DNA of 64,000 nucleotides, taken from NCBI RefSeq assembly GCF_030129945.1, contig NZ_JARRAF010000012.1, positions 62,001 to 126,000 of the forward strand. Direction: 5' to 3'. Shown in pieces: positions 7,321 through 16,889 of this stretch (position 1 is its first letter; the number at the start of each line of letters is the position of its first letter). Below the pieces are notes generated by a model. It had not been told where the DNA came from, did not search any database, and saw nothing but the letters and a program-made list of their open reading frames with translations. Made by a program: the position numbers and the translations under genes. Origin of the DNA: Parachitinimonas caeni. GTDB taxonomy: Bacteria; Pseudomonadota; Gammaproteobacteria; Burkholderiales; Chitinimonadaceae.

Positions 7321-8775
7321 ATGAACAAGCCCACTCTTTGTGCTCTAGTGGTTGGCATTCTTGCCGGCCAACTCCATGCGGCCGAGCTGCCCGATCTTGG
7401 CGATTCGTCTTTGGCTAATCTTCCCCCCAATGCTGAAAAACAAATTGCGCAGTCTGCGGCAAGAGAACTGCGCCAGTCCGGTGAAGTGATTGATGATGTT
7501 GAGATTAGTGATTATCTGAATTCACTGGGTAATCGTCTGGTGTCGGCAAGTGATGATGCCCGCCAGGGCTTTACTTTTTACCCTTTGTTGTCCAGTTCAA
7601 TAAATGCCTTTGCTATTCCGGGTGGGGTGGTTGGGGTAAATAGCGGCCTGATTTTGACAGCGCAGCATGAAAGTGAGTTGGCGGCGGTTTTGTCTCATGA
7701 GATAGCGCATGTTACTCAACACCATTACGCCAGGATGGTTGAGTCGCAAAAAGGGGCTGGCTGGATGTCTCTAGCGGCAATTGCCCTGGCGATTTTGGCT
7801 TCCAGAGGAAGTGGGGATGCCACTCAAGCTGCCCTGGCCGGTGCCACTGGATTGCAGTACCAGCGTCAAATTGACTTCACCAGAGAGTTTGAGCGGGAAG
7901 CTGACCGCGTCGGTATTGCCACCTTGGAACGTGCGGGTTTCGATACAAAGGCTATGCCAGCGTTTTTTGAACGGCTCCAGCGTTTTTATCGAAATGTAGA
8001 TAATGGTGCGTTCGCTTTTTTGCGTACTCATCCGGTAACAGGCGAGAGGATTGCGGATAGCGCGGCGCGGGCGGCGCAGACTTTGGGAAAGACCCATGTC
8101 GATAGTATCGAGTTCTTGTTGATGCGAGAGCGGGTGAGGGCCATTCAGCTAGGTGGTCGATCTGCTGTGGATTATTACAAAGTGACCATTGAGCAGAAGC
8201 GCTATGTAAGCGCTGTGGCGCAGCAATACGGGCTCGCCGTAGCAGCAAACATGGTGGGCGATTATGAACTGGCCAAACGTAGTTTGATGTCAGCAAAGAA
8301 GGTGTTTAATCGGCCAAGCCCTTCACTTGATGCCCTTGAAGGTGCAATCGAGTTGAGCGATGGTAAGGCGACTCAAGCTTTGGAGATCTTCAGAAGTGCC
8401 AGAGTTGCAGCGCCGTACTACAGAGCTTTGCTGTATGGGGAATTGGATGCGCTGATCAGGTTGCGTCGTGATGCGGAGGCAGTTGCTCTGGTTGAAGAAA
8501 TGCTCGGGCGTCGGCCGGGAGATTCAGGTCTATACAAACGGCAGGCGTTTGCTTATACGCAGATGAATCGTTTGATTGATGCGAAAAGGGCGCAGGCTGA
8601 GTACTTCGTCTCTGTTGGTGATCCTATAGCCGCAATTGAGCAGTTACAGATGGCGGTCAAAGTAGGTGGTGGAGACTATTATCAAATGTCTGCGATTGAG
8701 GCTCGGCTCAAGGAGTTGCGCCAGATTATAAGGGCGACAGAGTCGGATGAGCGGAAAAGAAGGAATGTGCCCTGA
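7321..8775 (+). CDS. BepA-like periplasmic M48 metalloprotease with TPR domain
   Basis: 484 residues with a signal peptide ending at about residue 20 (QLHA before AELPD). The protease domain has the zinc motif HEIAH (126-130) and EREAD (191-195) supplying the third ligand. The C-terminal half is helical and TPR-like. This is the architecture of BepA (YfgC), which with the BAM complex assembles or degrades outer-membrane proteins such as LptD. It follows tRNA-Arg. The 184 bases between them contain no clear terminator or gene that I can see. Confidence 0.85.
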   Translation: MNKPTLCALVVGILAGQLHAAELPDLGDSSLANLPPNAEKQIAQSAARELRQSGEVIDDVEISDYLNSLGNRLVSASDDARQGFTFYPLLSSSINAFAIPGGVVGVNSGLILTAQHESELAAVLSHEIAHVTQHHYARMVESQKGAGWMSLAAIALAILASRGSGDATQAALAGATGLQYQRQIDFTREFEREADRVGIATLERAGFDTKAMPAFFERLQRFYRNVDNGAFAFLRTHPVTGERIADSAARAAQTLGKTHVDSIEFLLMRERVRAIQLGGRSAVDYYKVTIEQKRYVSAVAQQYGLAVAANMVGDYELAKRSLMSAKKVFNRPSPSLDALEGAIELSDGKATQALEIFRSARVAAPYYRALLYGELDALIRLRRDAEAVALVEEMLGRRPGDSGLYKRQAFAYTQMNRLIDAKRAQAEYFVSVGDPIAAIEQLQMAVKVGGGDYYQMSAIEARLKELRQIIRATESDERKRRNVP

Positions 8776-8878
8776 GCTATATTCAATATTTCAATCCTAT
8801 GAATCCTTGGTTTGATTTTTTTGATAAGCCAAGGCTTGGAAGGGGGCTTGACTGCTTCGCCTAGGCTGGGTGGAGGCT

Positions 8879-9328
8879 CTAGGTTTGAGGTGGATCAAGT
8901 AGGCCCAGTTTTCCCCTCAGGCAGCCAAGGTAAATGGAGGGGTTCGGTGCCGTGTGGTAGCGCTGGGCATGCCATATCATCTCCCCAAGGCAGTCCATAA
9001 GTTGATGTTGTGCATCATGTTCACTGCCGCATTGTTGAGTCATTTGCAGATATAGGCTCTTGATGCCTTGGGGTTGATCTATGGATAGCTGCTCTTCGAT
9101 CGCTAAGTGCATCGATAAATGCAAGAATGGATTGGTGTCACCAAATTCAGGTGGATAGTCACGATCAAGAAACTTCTCTCGTGCGGCCAGCAGGGTGTGA
9201 TACTCGGGATGTTGCCACATGATGGCAATGGTCATTTTTTCCAGATCGGTAAGCACTGCCTTTTGTTCCATTTTTTCCCAGGCGTCAAACAGGAATTGGC
9301 GTGCTTGGTCTCTTGTTGGATTAAACAT
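8879..9328 (-). CDS. DUF1841 family protein
   Basis: A 149-residue soluble protein beginning MFNPTRDQARQF, with the conserved ending of its first half NPFLHLSMHLAIEEQ and the helix LGEMIWHAQR. These match the DUF1841 family common in beta- and gammaproteobacteria. No function is established. The conserved histidines in LHLSMHLAI are visible, but nothing supports a catalytic role. It stands alone, convergent with the bepA-like gene. Confidence 0.8.
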   Translation of the reverse strand: MFNPTRDQARQFLFDAWEKMEQKAVLTDLEKMTIAIMWQHPEYHTLLAAREKFLDRDYPPEFGDTNPFLHLSMHLAIEEQLSIDQPQGIKSLYLQMTQQCGSEHDAQHQLMDCLGEMIWHAQRYHTAPNPSIYLGCLRGKLGLLDPPQT

Positions 9329-9509
9329 TGATAGGGCTTCACTACTAAATCATTTCTCGATTGTAACCTAGAGGTTCGCGGCTGGCGTAGTGAGTGAAGG
9401 AGATGGGGCGAGTCTTCCGGGTTTAAATGACGGGTGTGGTGGTTGTCTTGAGCAAGTTTGGGAATGAGAGTTTCAGTGGTTTTAAACCTAGGTATACAAG
9501 GAAGCGTTC

Positions 9510-9992
9510 ATGTCGTCGTCAATTTATGATTTTTCCGTCGCTCGTATTAATGGTGAAAGCAGTGACCTGTCCGAGTACCGTGGCAAGGTATTGCTGATAG
9601 TCAATACCGCGAGTGAATGTGGGTTTACGCCACAATATGAAGGCTTGGAGTCTTTGTATAAAAAATTTAAGGGAGAGGGGTTGGTGATTTTGGGGTTTCC
9701 TTGTAATCAGTTTGGTGGGCAGGAGCCTGGATCGGATAATGATATCGCTAGCTTTTGCCAAGTGAATTTTGGGGTGACATTTCCGATGTTTGCCAAAGTG
9801 GACGTAAATGGCAGTGCGGCACATCCGTTGTTTGAGTTTCTTAAAAACCAGGCTAAGGGTGTGTTGGGGACGGAAATGATCAAGTGGAACTTCACTAAGT
9901 TTCTTGTTAACCGTGAAGGTGAGGTGCTAGAGCGCTTTGCGCCGACGACCAAGCCCGAAGAGATAATTCCAGCAATTGAAAAACTTTTATAA
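9510..9992 (+). CDS. Glutathione peroxidase family (thiol peroxidase, BtuE type)
   Basis: A 160-residue cytoplasmic peroxidase that reduces hydroperoxides using glutathione or thioredoxin. It is the cysteine form: Cys37 in NTASECGFT replaces selenocysteine. The catalytic partners Gln71 (FGGQEPG) and Trp126-Asn127 (KWNF) are present. Cys65 (FPCNQ) and Cys83 are available for an intramolecular disulfide, which in the family favours thioredoxin as reductant. AAGGAAG precedes the ATG. Confidence 0.9.
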   Translation: MSSSIYDFSVARINGESSDLSEYRGKVLLIVNTASECGFTPQYEGLESLYKKFKGEGLVILGFPCNQFGGQEPGSDNDIASFCQVNFGVTFPMFAKVDVNGSAAHPLFEFLKNQAKGVLGTEMIKWNFTKFLVNREGEVLERFAPTTKPEEIIPAIEKLL

Positions 9993-10101
9993 GGCAATTT
10001 CTCGCCGCTAATCAGTCTTTGATGTGGTGAGTTTTTCTTTAATTGGTCAAACGTCCTGCCGCGGCCTTGAAGGTGGTATTCCTTGCGGCCGAGCCACTCG
10101 A

Positions 10102-10131
10102 TTGATGCAAGTGCCAGATTTCCTTTATAAT
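10102..10131 (+). promoter_or_regulatory. Sigma-70 promoter of carA
   Basis: TTGATG (10102-10107), an 18-base spacer and a perfect TATAAT (10126-10131). The predicted start near 10138 gives a leader of about 135 bases that contains the hairpin at 10167-10200. Confidence 0.65.
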
Positions 10132-10166
10132 AACCAGCAAACGCAGTTCTTTAGAATTTTATGGCG

Positions 10167-10202
10167 AACGGGATAGGGCAAAAGCCTTATCCCGTTTTGT
10201 TA
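10167..10202 (+). terminator. Terminator-like hairpin inside the carA leader (candidate attenuator)
   Basis: AACGGGATAGGGC pairs with GCCTTATCCCGTT over 13 bases with one G-U pair across an AAAA loop, followed by TTGTTAC. It lies downstream of the carA promoter and 77 bases before the GTG start, where full termination would block the operon. A 20-codon frame starting ATG at 10161 runs through it and stops at 10223, but it has no clear ribosome site. Attenuation is inference. Confidence 0.6.
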
Positions 10203-10273
10203 CGTCTAGCCCCCGAAATTTGACCTTTCTTCCTGGCAAGTTTCGGCGTGCTGCCCACTCGCAGGAGCCCCTG

Positions 10274-11413
10274 GTGCCACATCAATCCAAAGCCCTTCTC
10301 GCCCTTGCTGACGGTACGTTGTTTCACGGTACTTCGATTGGCGGCGACGGTGTTGCTATCGGTGAAGTTGTTTTTAATACCGCGATGACCGGGTATCAGG
10401 AAATATTGACCGACCCGTCCTATACCAAGCAGCTGGTTACACTGACCTATCCTCATATTGGCAATGTTGGCGTCAACGCTGAAGATGCAGAAGCGTCACG
10501 GGTGTACGCCGCAGGTTTGATTGTTCGAGATACTCCAATTCGTGCTTCCTGCTGGCGTTTGCAGCAGACGCTACCCCAGTACCTCCGCGAGCATGGCGTG
10601 GTCGCAATTGCAGATGTGGATACACGTAAGTTGACTCGCATTTTACGGGAGCGAGGTGCTCAGTCCGGAGCGATTGTGACGGGAGATGCTGTTGCTAGGC
10701 CAGACGAAGCGATCGCACTCGCTAAAAGCTTTGGATCCATGGCGGGGCAGGATTTGGCAAAGGTTGTATCTGCAAAAGAGCCATATGTGTGGACGGACGG
10801 AGAGTGGCGCCTGGGGCAGGGTTTTGCGGTAGCGGATAGTCCCAAGTTTCATGTGGTTGCTTATGACTTTGGGGTGAAGCTGAATATCTTGCGAATGTTG
10901 GCGCAGCGGGGGTGCAAAGTCACTGTTGTGCCTGCGCAGACATCAGCAGAAGAGGTGATGAAACTGGCACCTGATGGAGTGTTTCTCTCGAACGGGCCTG
11001 GAGATCCTGAACCATGCGAATATGCAATTGCTGCCATTCGCGTGTTTCTGGAGCAGAGTCTACCTATCTTCGGCATTTGCCTTGGGCATCAATTGCTGGG
11101 CTTGGCTGCGGGGGGGAAGACTAGCAAGATGAAGTTTGGCCATCACGGTGCAAATCACCCTGTACAGGATCTGGATTCAGGAAAGGTCATGATTACCAGC
11201 CAGAATCATGGCTTTCAGGTGGATGAGTCGAGTTTGCCCGCTAATGTTCGGGTAACTCACCGATCGTTATTTGATCGGACAGTGCAGGGTATTGCGTTGA
11301 TGGATAAGCCGGCCTTTAGCTTCCAGGGGCATCCCGAAGCCAGTCCGGGGCCGCACGACGTAGCATATTTGTTTGACCGGTTTATTTATTCGATGGAGGC
11401 GATGAAAAAGTGA
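10274..11413 (+). CDS. carA: Carbamoyl-phosphate synthase small subunit
   Basis: 379-residue glutaminase subunit that supplies ammonia to CarB for carbamoyl phosphate, used in arginine and pyrimidine synthesis. The C-terminal class I amidotransferase domain has Cys269 (GICLGHQ), His353 and Glu355 (QGHPEAS). The N-terminal CPSase domain shows [16 protein letters not shown]. The GTG at 10274 is chosen because AGGAG precedes it and the product then begins like other CarA proteins; an in-frame ATG at 10220 would add 18 atypical residues. carB follows after 81 bases. Confidence 0.95.
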   Translation: MPHQSKALLALADGTLFHGTSIGGDGVAIGEVVFNTAMTGYQEILTDPSYTKQLVTLTYPHIGNVGVNAEDAEASRVYAAGLIVRDTPIRASCWRLQQTLPQYLREHGVVAIADVDTRKLTRILRERGAQSGAIVTGDAVARPDEAIALAKSFGSMAGQDLAKVVSAKEPYVWTDGEWRLGQGFAVADSPKFHVVAYDFGVKLNILRMLAQRGCKVTVVPAQTSAEEVMKLAPDGVFLSNGPGDPEPCEYAIAAIRVFLEQSLPIFGICLGHQLLGLAAGGKTSKMKFGHHGANHPVQDLDSGKVMITSQNHGFQVDESSLPANVRVTHRSLFDRTVQGIALMDKPAFSFQGHPEASPGPHDVAYLFDRFIYSMEAMKK

Positions 11414-11494
11414 GCTAAGTGGTGGGCTTAAACATTGCAGGCCATTTAAGTTTCTTCACAAAAATTTTGAATCACTTTTTCAGGAAGTAAACAC

Positions 11495-14400
11495 ATGCCG
11501 AAGCGTACAGATATCCAATCAATTCTTATTATCGGCGCGGGGCCGATTATTATCGGTCAGGCTTGCGAGTTTGATTACTCAGGTGCTCAGGCCTGTAAAG
11601 CTCTTCGAGAAGAAGGGTATCGGGTTATTCTCGTCAACTCGAATCCGGCCACAATCATGACAGATCCCAATATGGCGGACGTCACTTATATCGAGCCAAT
11701 TACTTGGCAGATTGTGGAAAAGATTATCGAGAAAGAACGCCCTGACGTGATTTTGCCTACCATGGGTGGACAAACAGCATTGAACTGTGCCCTTGACTTG
11801 TGGCACCACGGCGTATTGGACAAGTTTGATGTTGAAATGATTGGTGCGCGCCCCGACGCCATTGATAAAGCAGAGGATCGCCAAAAGTTCAAGATGGCCA
11901 TGGAGAAGATTGGCCTGGAAAGTGCGCGGTCGGGTATTGCGCACAGCTTGGACGAGGCGCTCGCTGTACAGGCGAAAATGGGCTTCCCGGCAATCATCCG
12001 CCCCTCTTTCACCATGGGCGGTACCGGTGGCGGTATTGCTTATAACATTGAAGAATTTACTGAAATCTGTACTCGTGGATTGGATTTGTCTCCAACGCGT
12101 GAGTTGCTGATTGAAGAGTCGTTGCTGGGTTGGAAAGAGTATGAGATGGAGGTGGTTCGCGATAAGGCAGATAACTGCATTATCGTCTGCTCCATTGAAA
12201 ACCTGGATCCAATGGGCGTGCATACGGGCGATTCGATTACCGTTGCGCCGGCACAAACCCTGACAGACAAGGAATATCAGGTTATGCGCAATGCCAGCTT
12301 GGCTGTGTTGCGCGAAATTGGTGTAGATACCGGTGGCTCAAACGTACAGTTCGCAGTAAATCCAAGGGATGGGCGATTGATTGTTATCGAGATGAACCCT
12401 CGGGTGTCTCGTTCATCTGCCTTGGCCTCCAAAGCCACAGGTTTCCCAATTGCCAAAGTTGCCGCCAAGCTGGCGGTTGGGTATACCTTGGATGAGTTGA
12501 AGAATGACATTACTGGTGGAAAAACCCCGGCGTCATTTGAGCCATCAATTGACTACGTTGTTACCAAGGTACCGAGATTTGCGTTTGAGAAGTTCCCTCA
12601 GGCGAATGATCGATTGACTACGCAGATGAAGTCGGTAGGTGAAGTCATGGCGATGGGGCGGACTTTGCAGGAGAGCTTGCACAAGGCGCTCAGAGGCTTG
12701 GAAACGGGTATGTCTGGCTTTGATGAGCGCACGCAGGATGTCGATGTCATCAATGCGGAGCTTGGGGCTCCCGGGCCAGACCGTCTTTGGTTTGTCGCGG
12801 ATGCGTTCCGTGTTGGCATGAGTCTGGATGAGGTATTTGATCATACAAAGATTGATCCATGGTTCCTGGCTCAGATTGAAGATCTTGTTAAAGAGGAAGC
12901 TGCTCTCAAGAGCAGGACGGTGGATGATCTTTCTGCCTCCGAATTGCGGGCGTTGAAGCGTAAGGGCTTCTCGGATCGCCGTCTTGCAGCGCTGATGGGG
13001 ACTGACCAGAATGCTGTTCGGCGCCGTCGCCATGAGTTGAATGTCCGGCCGGTGTATAAGCGGGTTGATACCTGCGCTGCAGAATTCGCGACTAATACCG
13101 CTTATATGTACTCCACCTATGAAGATGAGTGTGAGTCCAAGCCAACAAATGGTAAGAAGGTCATAGTGCTTGGTGGCGGACCAAATCGTATTGGTCAAGG
13201 GATTGAGTTTGACTACTGCTGTGTTCATGCAGCGCTTGCTTTGCGGGAAGACGGGTATGAGACCATTATGGTCAACTGCAATCCTGAGACTGTGTCCACA
13301 GACTACGATACCTCTGATCGTCTTTATTTTGAGCCGCTGACGCTTGAGGATGTTTTGGAAATCGTGCACGTGGAACGCCCTTATGGCGTAATTGTGCAGT
13401 ATGGTGGGCAGACCCCTCTCAAGCTGGCTCGTGCCCTAGAAGCCAATGGTGTACCTATTATCGGTACCAGCCCTGACATGATTGATGCGGCGGAAGATCG
13501 AGAGAGATTCCAAAAATTACTGCATGATCTTGGGTTGAAGCAGCCTCCCAATGCTACGGCTAGAAATGAGCGAGATGCATTGATCTTGGCCGCAGAGATT
13601 GGCTATCCATTGGTTGTCCGACCTTCTTATGTGCTGGGTGGTCGAGCCATGCAGATCGTGCATAGTGAAGAAGATTTAACTCGCTACATGCGTGAGGCGG
13701 TTAAGGTTTCAAATGATAGTCCTGTGCTTCTGGATCGCTTCCTGAATGACGCAATTGAGGTGGATGTTGACGCAATCTGCGATGGATCGGATGTGTTGAT
13801 TGGTGGCATCATGGAGCACATAGAGGAAGCTGGTGTGCATTCCGGCGACTCGGCGTGCTCGTTGCCGCCTTATAGTCTGTCTAAAGATCTGCAGGATGAG
13901 TTAAGACGACAAACCGTTGCTATGGCAAAGGCATTGAATGTCATTGGCTTAATGAACGTGCAATTTGCGATTCAAGGCGATACGGTATACGTACTTGAGG
14001 TTAATCCTAGGGCGTCTCGGACCGTGCCATATGTATCCAAGGCAACGGGGCTGTCGCTTGCTAAAATTGCTGCAAGAGCAATGGTTGGTATGTCATTGAA
14101 ATCTCAGAATGCTTTCAATGAAGTGATTCCTCCCTTTTATTCTGTAAAAGAAGCGGTGTTTCCCTTCATTAAATTCCCAGGTGTAGATACCATTCTTAGC
14201 CCAGAAATGAAATCGACTGGCGAAGTTATGGGGGTTGGTGACACATTTGCTGAGGCATTTGTGAAGTCACAATTGGCTGCTGGGGTTAAGCTGCCTGAAA
14301 GTGGTAATGTTTTCCTTTCGGTGCGGAATGCCGATAAAGTGGCGATGGTTGAAGTTGCTCGCACGCTTAAGGATATGGGTTTTGTGCTCTATGCCACAAA

Positions 14401-14713
14401 GGGTACTGCGGCGACGTTGGCAGAGGCAGGGGTTTCTGTAGAACCTGTTAACAAAGTGAAGGAGGGGCGCCCTCATATTGTGGACATGATCAAGAATGGC
14501 GATATCGCATTGATTGTGAATACTGTGGATGAGCGTCGCGCTTCGATTCAGGATTCTTATTCCATCCGTCATGCGGCATTACAGGGACGTGTACCAATCT
14601 ATACGACTATCGCTGGAGCTAAAGCTGCTTGTATTGGTATGGCACATATGCAGGAGTTGCGGGTTTACCCTCTACAGGACTTGCATGGAAGAATGACTAC
14701 TCAGCTGCACTGA
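11495..14713 (+). CDS. carB: Carbamoyl-phosphate synthase large subunit
   Basis: 1072 residues, the full length of the family. It carries two homologous ATP-grasp halves that phosphorylate bicarbonate and then carbamate. The first half opens with [22 protein letters not shown] and contains [12 protein letters not shown]; the second opens with [19 protein letters not shown] and contains SYVLGGRAM. The C-terminal MGS-like domain (from about residue 935) has [10 protein letters not shown], the allosteric region for UMP and ornithine in characterised enzymes. It follows carA and is closed by a strong hairpin before greA. Confidence 0.97.
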   Translation: MPKRTDIQSILIIGAGPIIIGQACEFDYSGAQACKALREEGYRVILVNSNPATIMTDPNMADVTYIEPITWQIVEKIIEKERPDVILPTMGGQTALNCALDLWHHGVLDKFDVEMIGARPDAIDKAEDRQKFKMAMEKIGLESARSGIAHSLDEALAVQAKMGFPAIIRPSFTMGGTGGGIAYNIEEFTEICTRGLDLSPTRELLIEESLLGWKEYEMEVVRDKADNCIIVCSIENLDPMGVHTGDSITVAPAQTLTDKEYQVMRNASLAVLREIGVDTGGSNVQFAVNPRDGRLIVIEMNPRVSRSSALASKATGFPIAKVAAKLAVGYTLDELKNDITGGKTPASFEPSIDYVVTKVPRFAFEKFPQANDRLTTQMKSVGEVMAMGRTLQESLHKALRGLETGMSGFDERTQDVDVINAELGAPGPDRLWFVADAFRVGMSLDEVFDHTKIDPWFLAQIEDLVKEEAALKSRTVDDLSASELRALKRKGFSDRRLAALMGTDQNAVRRRRHELNVRPVYKRVDTCAAEFATNTAYMYSTYEDECESKPTNGKKVIVLGGGPNRIGQGIEFDYCCVHAALALREDGYETIMVNCNPETVSTDYDTSDRLYFEPLTLEDVLEIVHVERPYGVIVQYGGQTPLKLARALEANGVPIIGTSPDMIDAAEDRERFQKLLHDLGLKQPPNATARNERDALILAAEIGYPLVVRPSYVLGGRAMQIVHSEEDLTRYMREAVKVSNDSPVLLDRFLNDAIEVDVDAICDGSDVLIGGIMEHIEEAGVHSGDSACSLPPYSLSKDLQDELRRQTVAMAKALNVIGLMNVQFAIQGDTVYVLEVNPRASRTVPYVSKATGLSLAKIAARAMVGMSLKSQNAFNEVIPPFYSVKEAVFPFIKFPGVDTILSPEMKSTGEVMGVGDTFAEAFVKSQLAAGVKLPESGNVFLSVRNADKVAMVEVARTLKDMGFVLYATKGTAATLAEAGVSVEPVNKVKEGRPHIVDMIKNGDIALIVNTVDERRASIQDSYSIRHAALQGRVPIYTTIAGAKAACIGMAHMQELRVYPLQDLHGRMTTQLH

Positions 14714-14738
14714 GTTTGTAACAAACTTCTTTGATCGT

Positions 14739-14778
14739 TTGGCCGCCGTTGTTTGAAACGGCGGCCGTTATTTTTATT
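14739..14778 (+). terminator. Intrinsic terminator after carB
   Basis: GGCCGCCGTTT and AAACGGCGGCC form a long GC-rich stem around a short loop, followed by GTTATTTTTATT. It lies between the carB stop (14713) and the greA start. Confidence 0.85.
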
Positions 14779-14835
14779 GCCTCCGGGCATCATTTCCATT
14801 TGTTCCCCGCGTTAGAGTTCGAGGAGATTTTAAAA

Positions 14836-15312
14836 GTGATCAAGATACCTCTCACCGTGATTGGCGCTGAATTATTGCGTAACGAGCTGCAGCGTTTAAA
14901 AAGTGTGGAGCGTCCAAATGTGATTGCTGCAATTGCAGAAGCAAGATCACATGGCGACCTTTCTGAGAATGCTGAGTATGATGCGGCTAAGGAGCGGCAG
15001 GCATTTGTAGAAGGCAGAATTGCTGAGCTAGAAGGAAAGTTGTCGAATGCGCAGATTATTGATCCCAAAGAGCTTGATGCGGATGGGCGGGTCGTATTTG
15101 GTGCAACAGTAGATTTAGAGGATTTGGAAACTGGCGACAAAGTAGCCTATCAAATCGTTGGGGATGATGAAGCCAACATCAAGTTAGGAAAAATATCGGT
15201 TAGCTCTCCAATTGCAAGAGCATTGATTGGCAAGGTAGCTGGTGAAGTTGCGGAAGTAATGGCGCCAGGTGGAATTCGAGAATATGAAGTTCTTGAAGTA
15301 CGTTATATCTGA
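14836..15312 (+). CDS. greA: Transcription elongation factor GreA
   Basis: 158 residues. The N-terminal coiled coil carries the acidic tip motif [18 protein letters not shown] that reaches the RNA polymerase active site to rescue backtracked complexes by transcript cleavage. The C-terminal FKBP-like domain has [11 protein letters not shown] and VMAPGG. The GTG at 14836 is chosen because GAGGAG lies nine bases upstream and GreA proteins start at IPLT; the frame is open back to 14731 but there crosses the carB terminator. The carA-carB-greA order is known from other proteobacteria. Confidence 0.95.
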   Translation: MIKIPLTVIGAELLRNELQRLKSVERPNVIAAIAEARSHGDLSENAEYDAAKERQAFVEGRIAELEGKLSNAQIIDPKELDADGRVVFGATVDLEDLETGDKVAYQIVGDDEANIKLGKISVSSPIARALIGKVAGEVAEVMAPGGIREYEVLEVRYI

Positions 15313-15330
15313 TCAAAGATTAAGCGATAC

Positions 15331-15786
15331 ATGGATGCGATTTTAATAGGACTTAGATCGATTTTTGCGTATCTGTGGATTGGTGGCTTGTGGATCGCCG
15401 GAATTCTTGTTGCGCCTGTGCTCTTTCAATCCCTGCCGAATGCTGATGCCGGCCGTGTTGCGGGAAAGATATTTCAAGTGATGGCTTGGATTGGAATGTT
15501 CAGTGGTGCCTATATCTTGCTGATATTTTTTTGGCAACTCGGGGTCAAAGTGTTTAGTACCATCGAGTTCTGGGTGATCGTGCTGATGCTGATGCTTACG
15601 TGCCTTAATCATTTTGCAATTTTTCCGATCTTATCTGGGATTAAATCGCAAATGTACCAAGCGGCTGAGGGGGTGTTTGGGGGCGGATTTCAAAGCTGGC
15701 ATACCATATCCAGCGCAATCTATCTGTTGCAAAGCGTACTGGGGGTTATGTTCGTGGTCAGAGAAGGTGCGGTAAAAACCGGTTAA
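15331..15786 (+). CDS. DUF4149 domain membrane protein
   Basis: 151 residues with four hydrophobic helices (about 5-30, 47-70, 77-100 and 125-145). The motif LWIGGLWIAGILVAPVLF and the late FQSWHTISSAIYL match the DUF4149 (TMEM205-like) family. Function is unknown. It is 18 bases after greA on the same strand, a neighbourhood conserved in betaproteobacteria, and convergent with yhbY. Confidence 0.82.
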   Translation: MDAILIGLRSIFAYLWIGGLWIAGILVAPVLFQSLPNADAGRVAGKIFQVMAWIGMFSGAYILLIFFWQLGVKVFSTIEFWVIVLMLMLTCLNHFAIFPILSGIKSQMYQAAEGVFGGGFQSWHTISSAIYLLQSVLGVMFVVREGAVKTG

Positions 15787-15837
15787 GCTGCAAATTAGTA
15801 CGGCCGGTTTGCCGGCCATATTTCATTATCAGCCCGT

Positions 15838-16155
15838 TCAGATTTTTGATTTTTTGGGCTTGGGTAAAGTAATCTGGCTTGGTGTAGATGGCCGATAAAT
15901 GACTAGTAGCTTTCCGATGTGCTGCACTTTGGCGCAGCCAAGCTGCTGGCAAATATCGGAGATCAATGCATTGCGTAAGTCCCTGTCATCACCAAGTACA
16001 CGAATCTTGATTAGCTCATGAGCATCTAAATTGATGGCGATTTCCCGAATAACGGCGTCTGTAAGACCGTTGTTTCCGATCATTACTACTGGCTTCAGGT
16101 TGTGAGCTAGCCCTTTCAGATATTGGCGTTGTTCGCTAGTAATTTGAATTTCCAT
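15838..16155 (-). CDS. yhbY: YhbY-type CRM-domain RNA-binding protein
   Basis: A 105-residue single CRM domain. The N-terminal [37 protein letters not shown] and the late GKLLVIYRP are diagnostic. YhbY associates with pre-50S ribosomal subunits. It is divergent from rlmE, another 50S maturation factor, with only 42 bases between the start codons, so promoters of the two must overlap. Confidence 0.93.
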   Translation of the reverse strand: MEIQITSEQRQYLKGLAHNLKPVVMIGNNGLTDAVIREIAINLDAHELIKIRVLGDDRDLRNALISDICQQLGCAKVQHIGKLLVIYRPSTPSQITLPKPKKSKI

Positions 16156-16197
16156 TCAGTTTCAATCCGTTGCGTTATAAGGTTCCTATTTTACGTT

Positions 16198-16821
16198 ATG
16201 GCAAGAAGTAAAACTAGCAAGGCTTGGCTGCAAGAACACGTCAATGATCACTATGTACACTTGGCACAAAAGCACGGCTATCGTTCTCGTGCGGCCTATA
16301 AACTGCTTGAGCTAAACGAAAAGGATCGGTTGTTCAAGCCGGGAATGTGTGTAGTTGATCTTGGGGCAGCTCCAGGCAGTTGGTCGCAAGTTGCAAGAGA
16401 CTTGGTTGGTAGTGCTGGAAAAGTGTTTGCTCTGGACATATTAGAAATGGATCCAATCACGGGGGTAGATTTTCTCCAAGGAGACTTCCGTGAGAGCGTT
16501 GTATTGGATAATTTTCTAGAATTATTGGGTGATCGCAGTGTGGATCTTGTAATTTGTGATATGGCACCCAACATGAGTGGTAACTCCGTGACTGACCAAG
16601 CAAGAAGCTTCCTATTGTGTGAGTTGGCACTGGAGTTCTGTGTTTCCCACCTTAAGCCCGGTGGGAATTTTGTGGTCAAAGTGTTTCAGGGATCTGGCTA
16701 CATCGAATATATGAAGCAGATGCGGGAATCCTTTTCACAAGTTATTTCTCGGAAGCCCATGGCGTCGCGCGGGCGCAGCAATGAGAACTATTTGGTAGGC
16801 CGCGGTCTCAAAGGGGCTTAA
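16198..16821 (+). CDS. rlmE: 23S rRNA 2'-O-ribose U2552 methyltransferase RlmE (FtsJ/RrmJ)
   Basis: 207 residues. The SAM motif [15 protein letters not shown] follows the [14 protein letters not shown] segment. The catalytic K-D-K-E tetrad can be placed at the RAAYK lysine, the CDMAPNMSG aspartate, the VVKVFQG lysine and the late [12 protein letters not shown] glutamate. It methylates U2552 in the A loop late in 50S assembly. The ATG at 16198 opens the canonical [10 protein letters not shown]; in-frame upstream codons overlap the yhbY gene. In E. coli it is a heat-shock gene upstream of ftsH, as here. Confidence 0.95.
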   Translation: MARSKTSKAWLQEHVNDHYVHLAQKHGYRSRAAYKLLELNEKDRLFKPGMCVVDLGAAPGSWSQVARDLVGSAGKVFALDILEMDPITGVDFLQGDFRESVVLDNFLELLGDRSVDLVICDMAPNMSGNSVTDQARSFLLCELALEFCVSHLKPGGNFVVKVFQGSGYIEYMKQMRESFSQVISRKPMASRGRSNENYLVGRGLKGA

Positions 16822-16852
16822 GCTGACACCTGTAGGTAGCAAGGGTAAAATC

Positions 16853-16882
16853 CGCAGAGAGGCGCGCCTCTGCGCAAAGGAG
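16853..16882 (+). promoter_or_regulatory. Hairpin directly upstream of the ftsH ribosome-binding site
   Basis: CGCAGA (16853-16858) pairs with TCTGCG (16869-16874) enclosing a self-complementary GAGGCGCGCC segment. The AAAGGAG Shine-Dalgarno (16876-16882) follows after one base. The structure could influence ribosome access; that role is inferred. Confidence 0.45.
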
Positions 16883-16889
16883 TGTTGCA

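Noticed and set aside
7236..7418. Short frame between tRNA-Arg and the BepA-like gene
   Set aside because: Overlaps the BepA start in another frame and has no ribosome site; cysteine/arginine-rich product looks random.
8803..8835. CCTTGG..CCAAGG hairpin after the BepA-like gene
   Set aside because: The T tract is in the loop rather than after the stem, so it is not a convincing terminator.
11579..12256. 225-codon minus-strand frame inside carB
   Set aside because: Shadow of the carB coding strand.
12545..13369. 274-codon minus-strand frame inside carB
   Set aside because: Fully antisense to the conserved carB gene with no ribosome site or family features.
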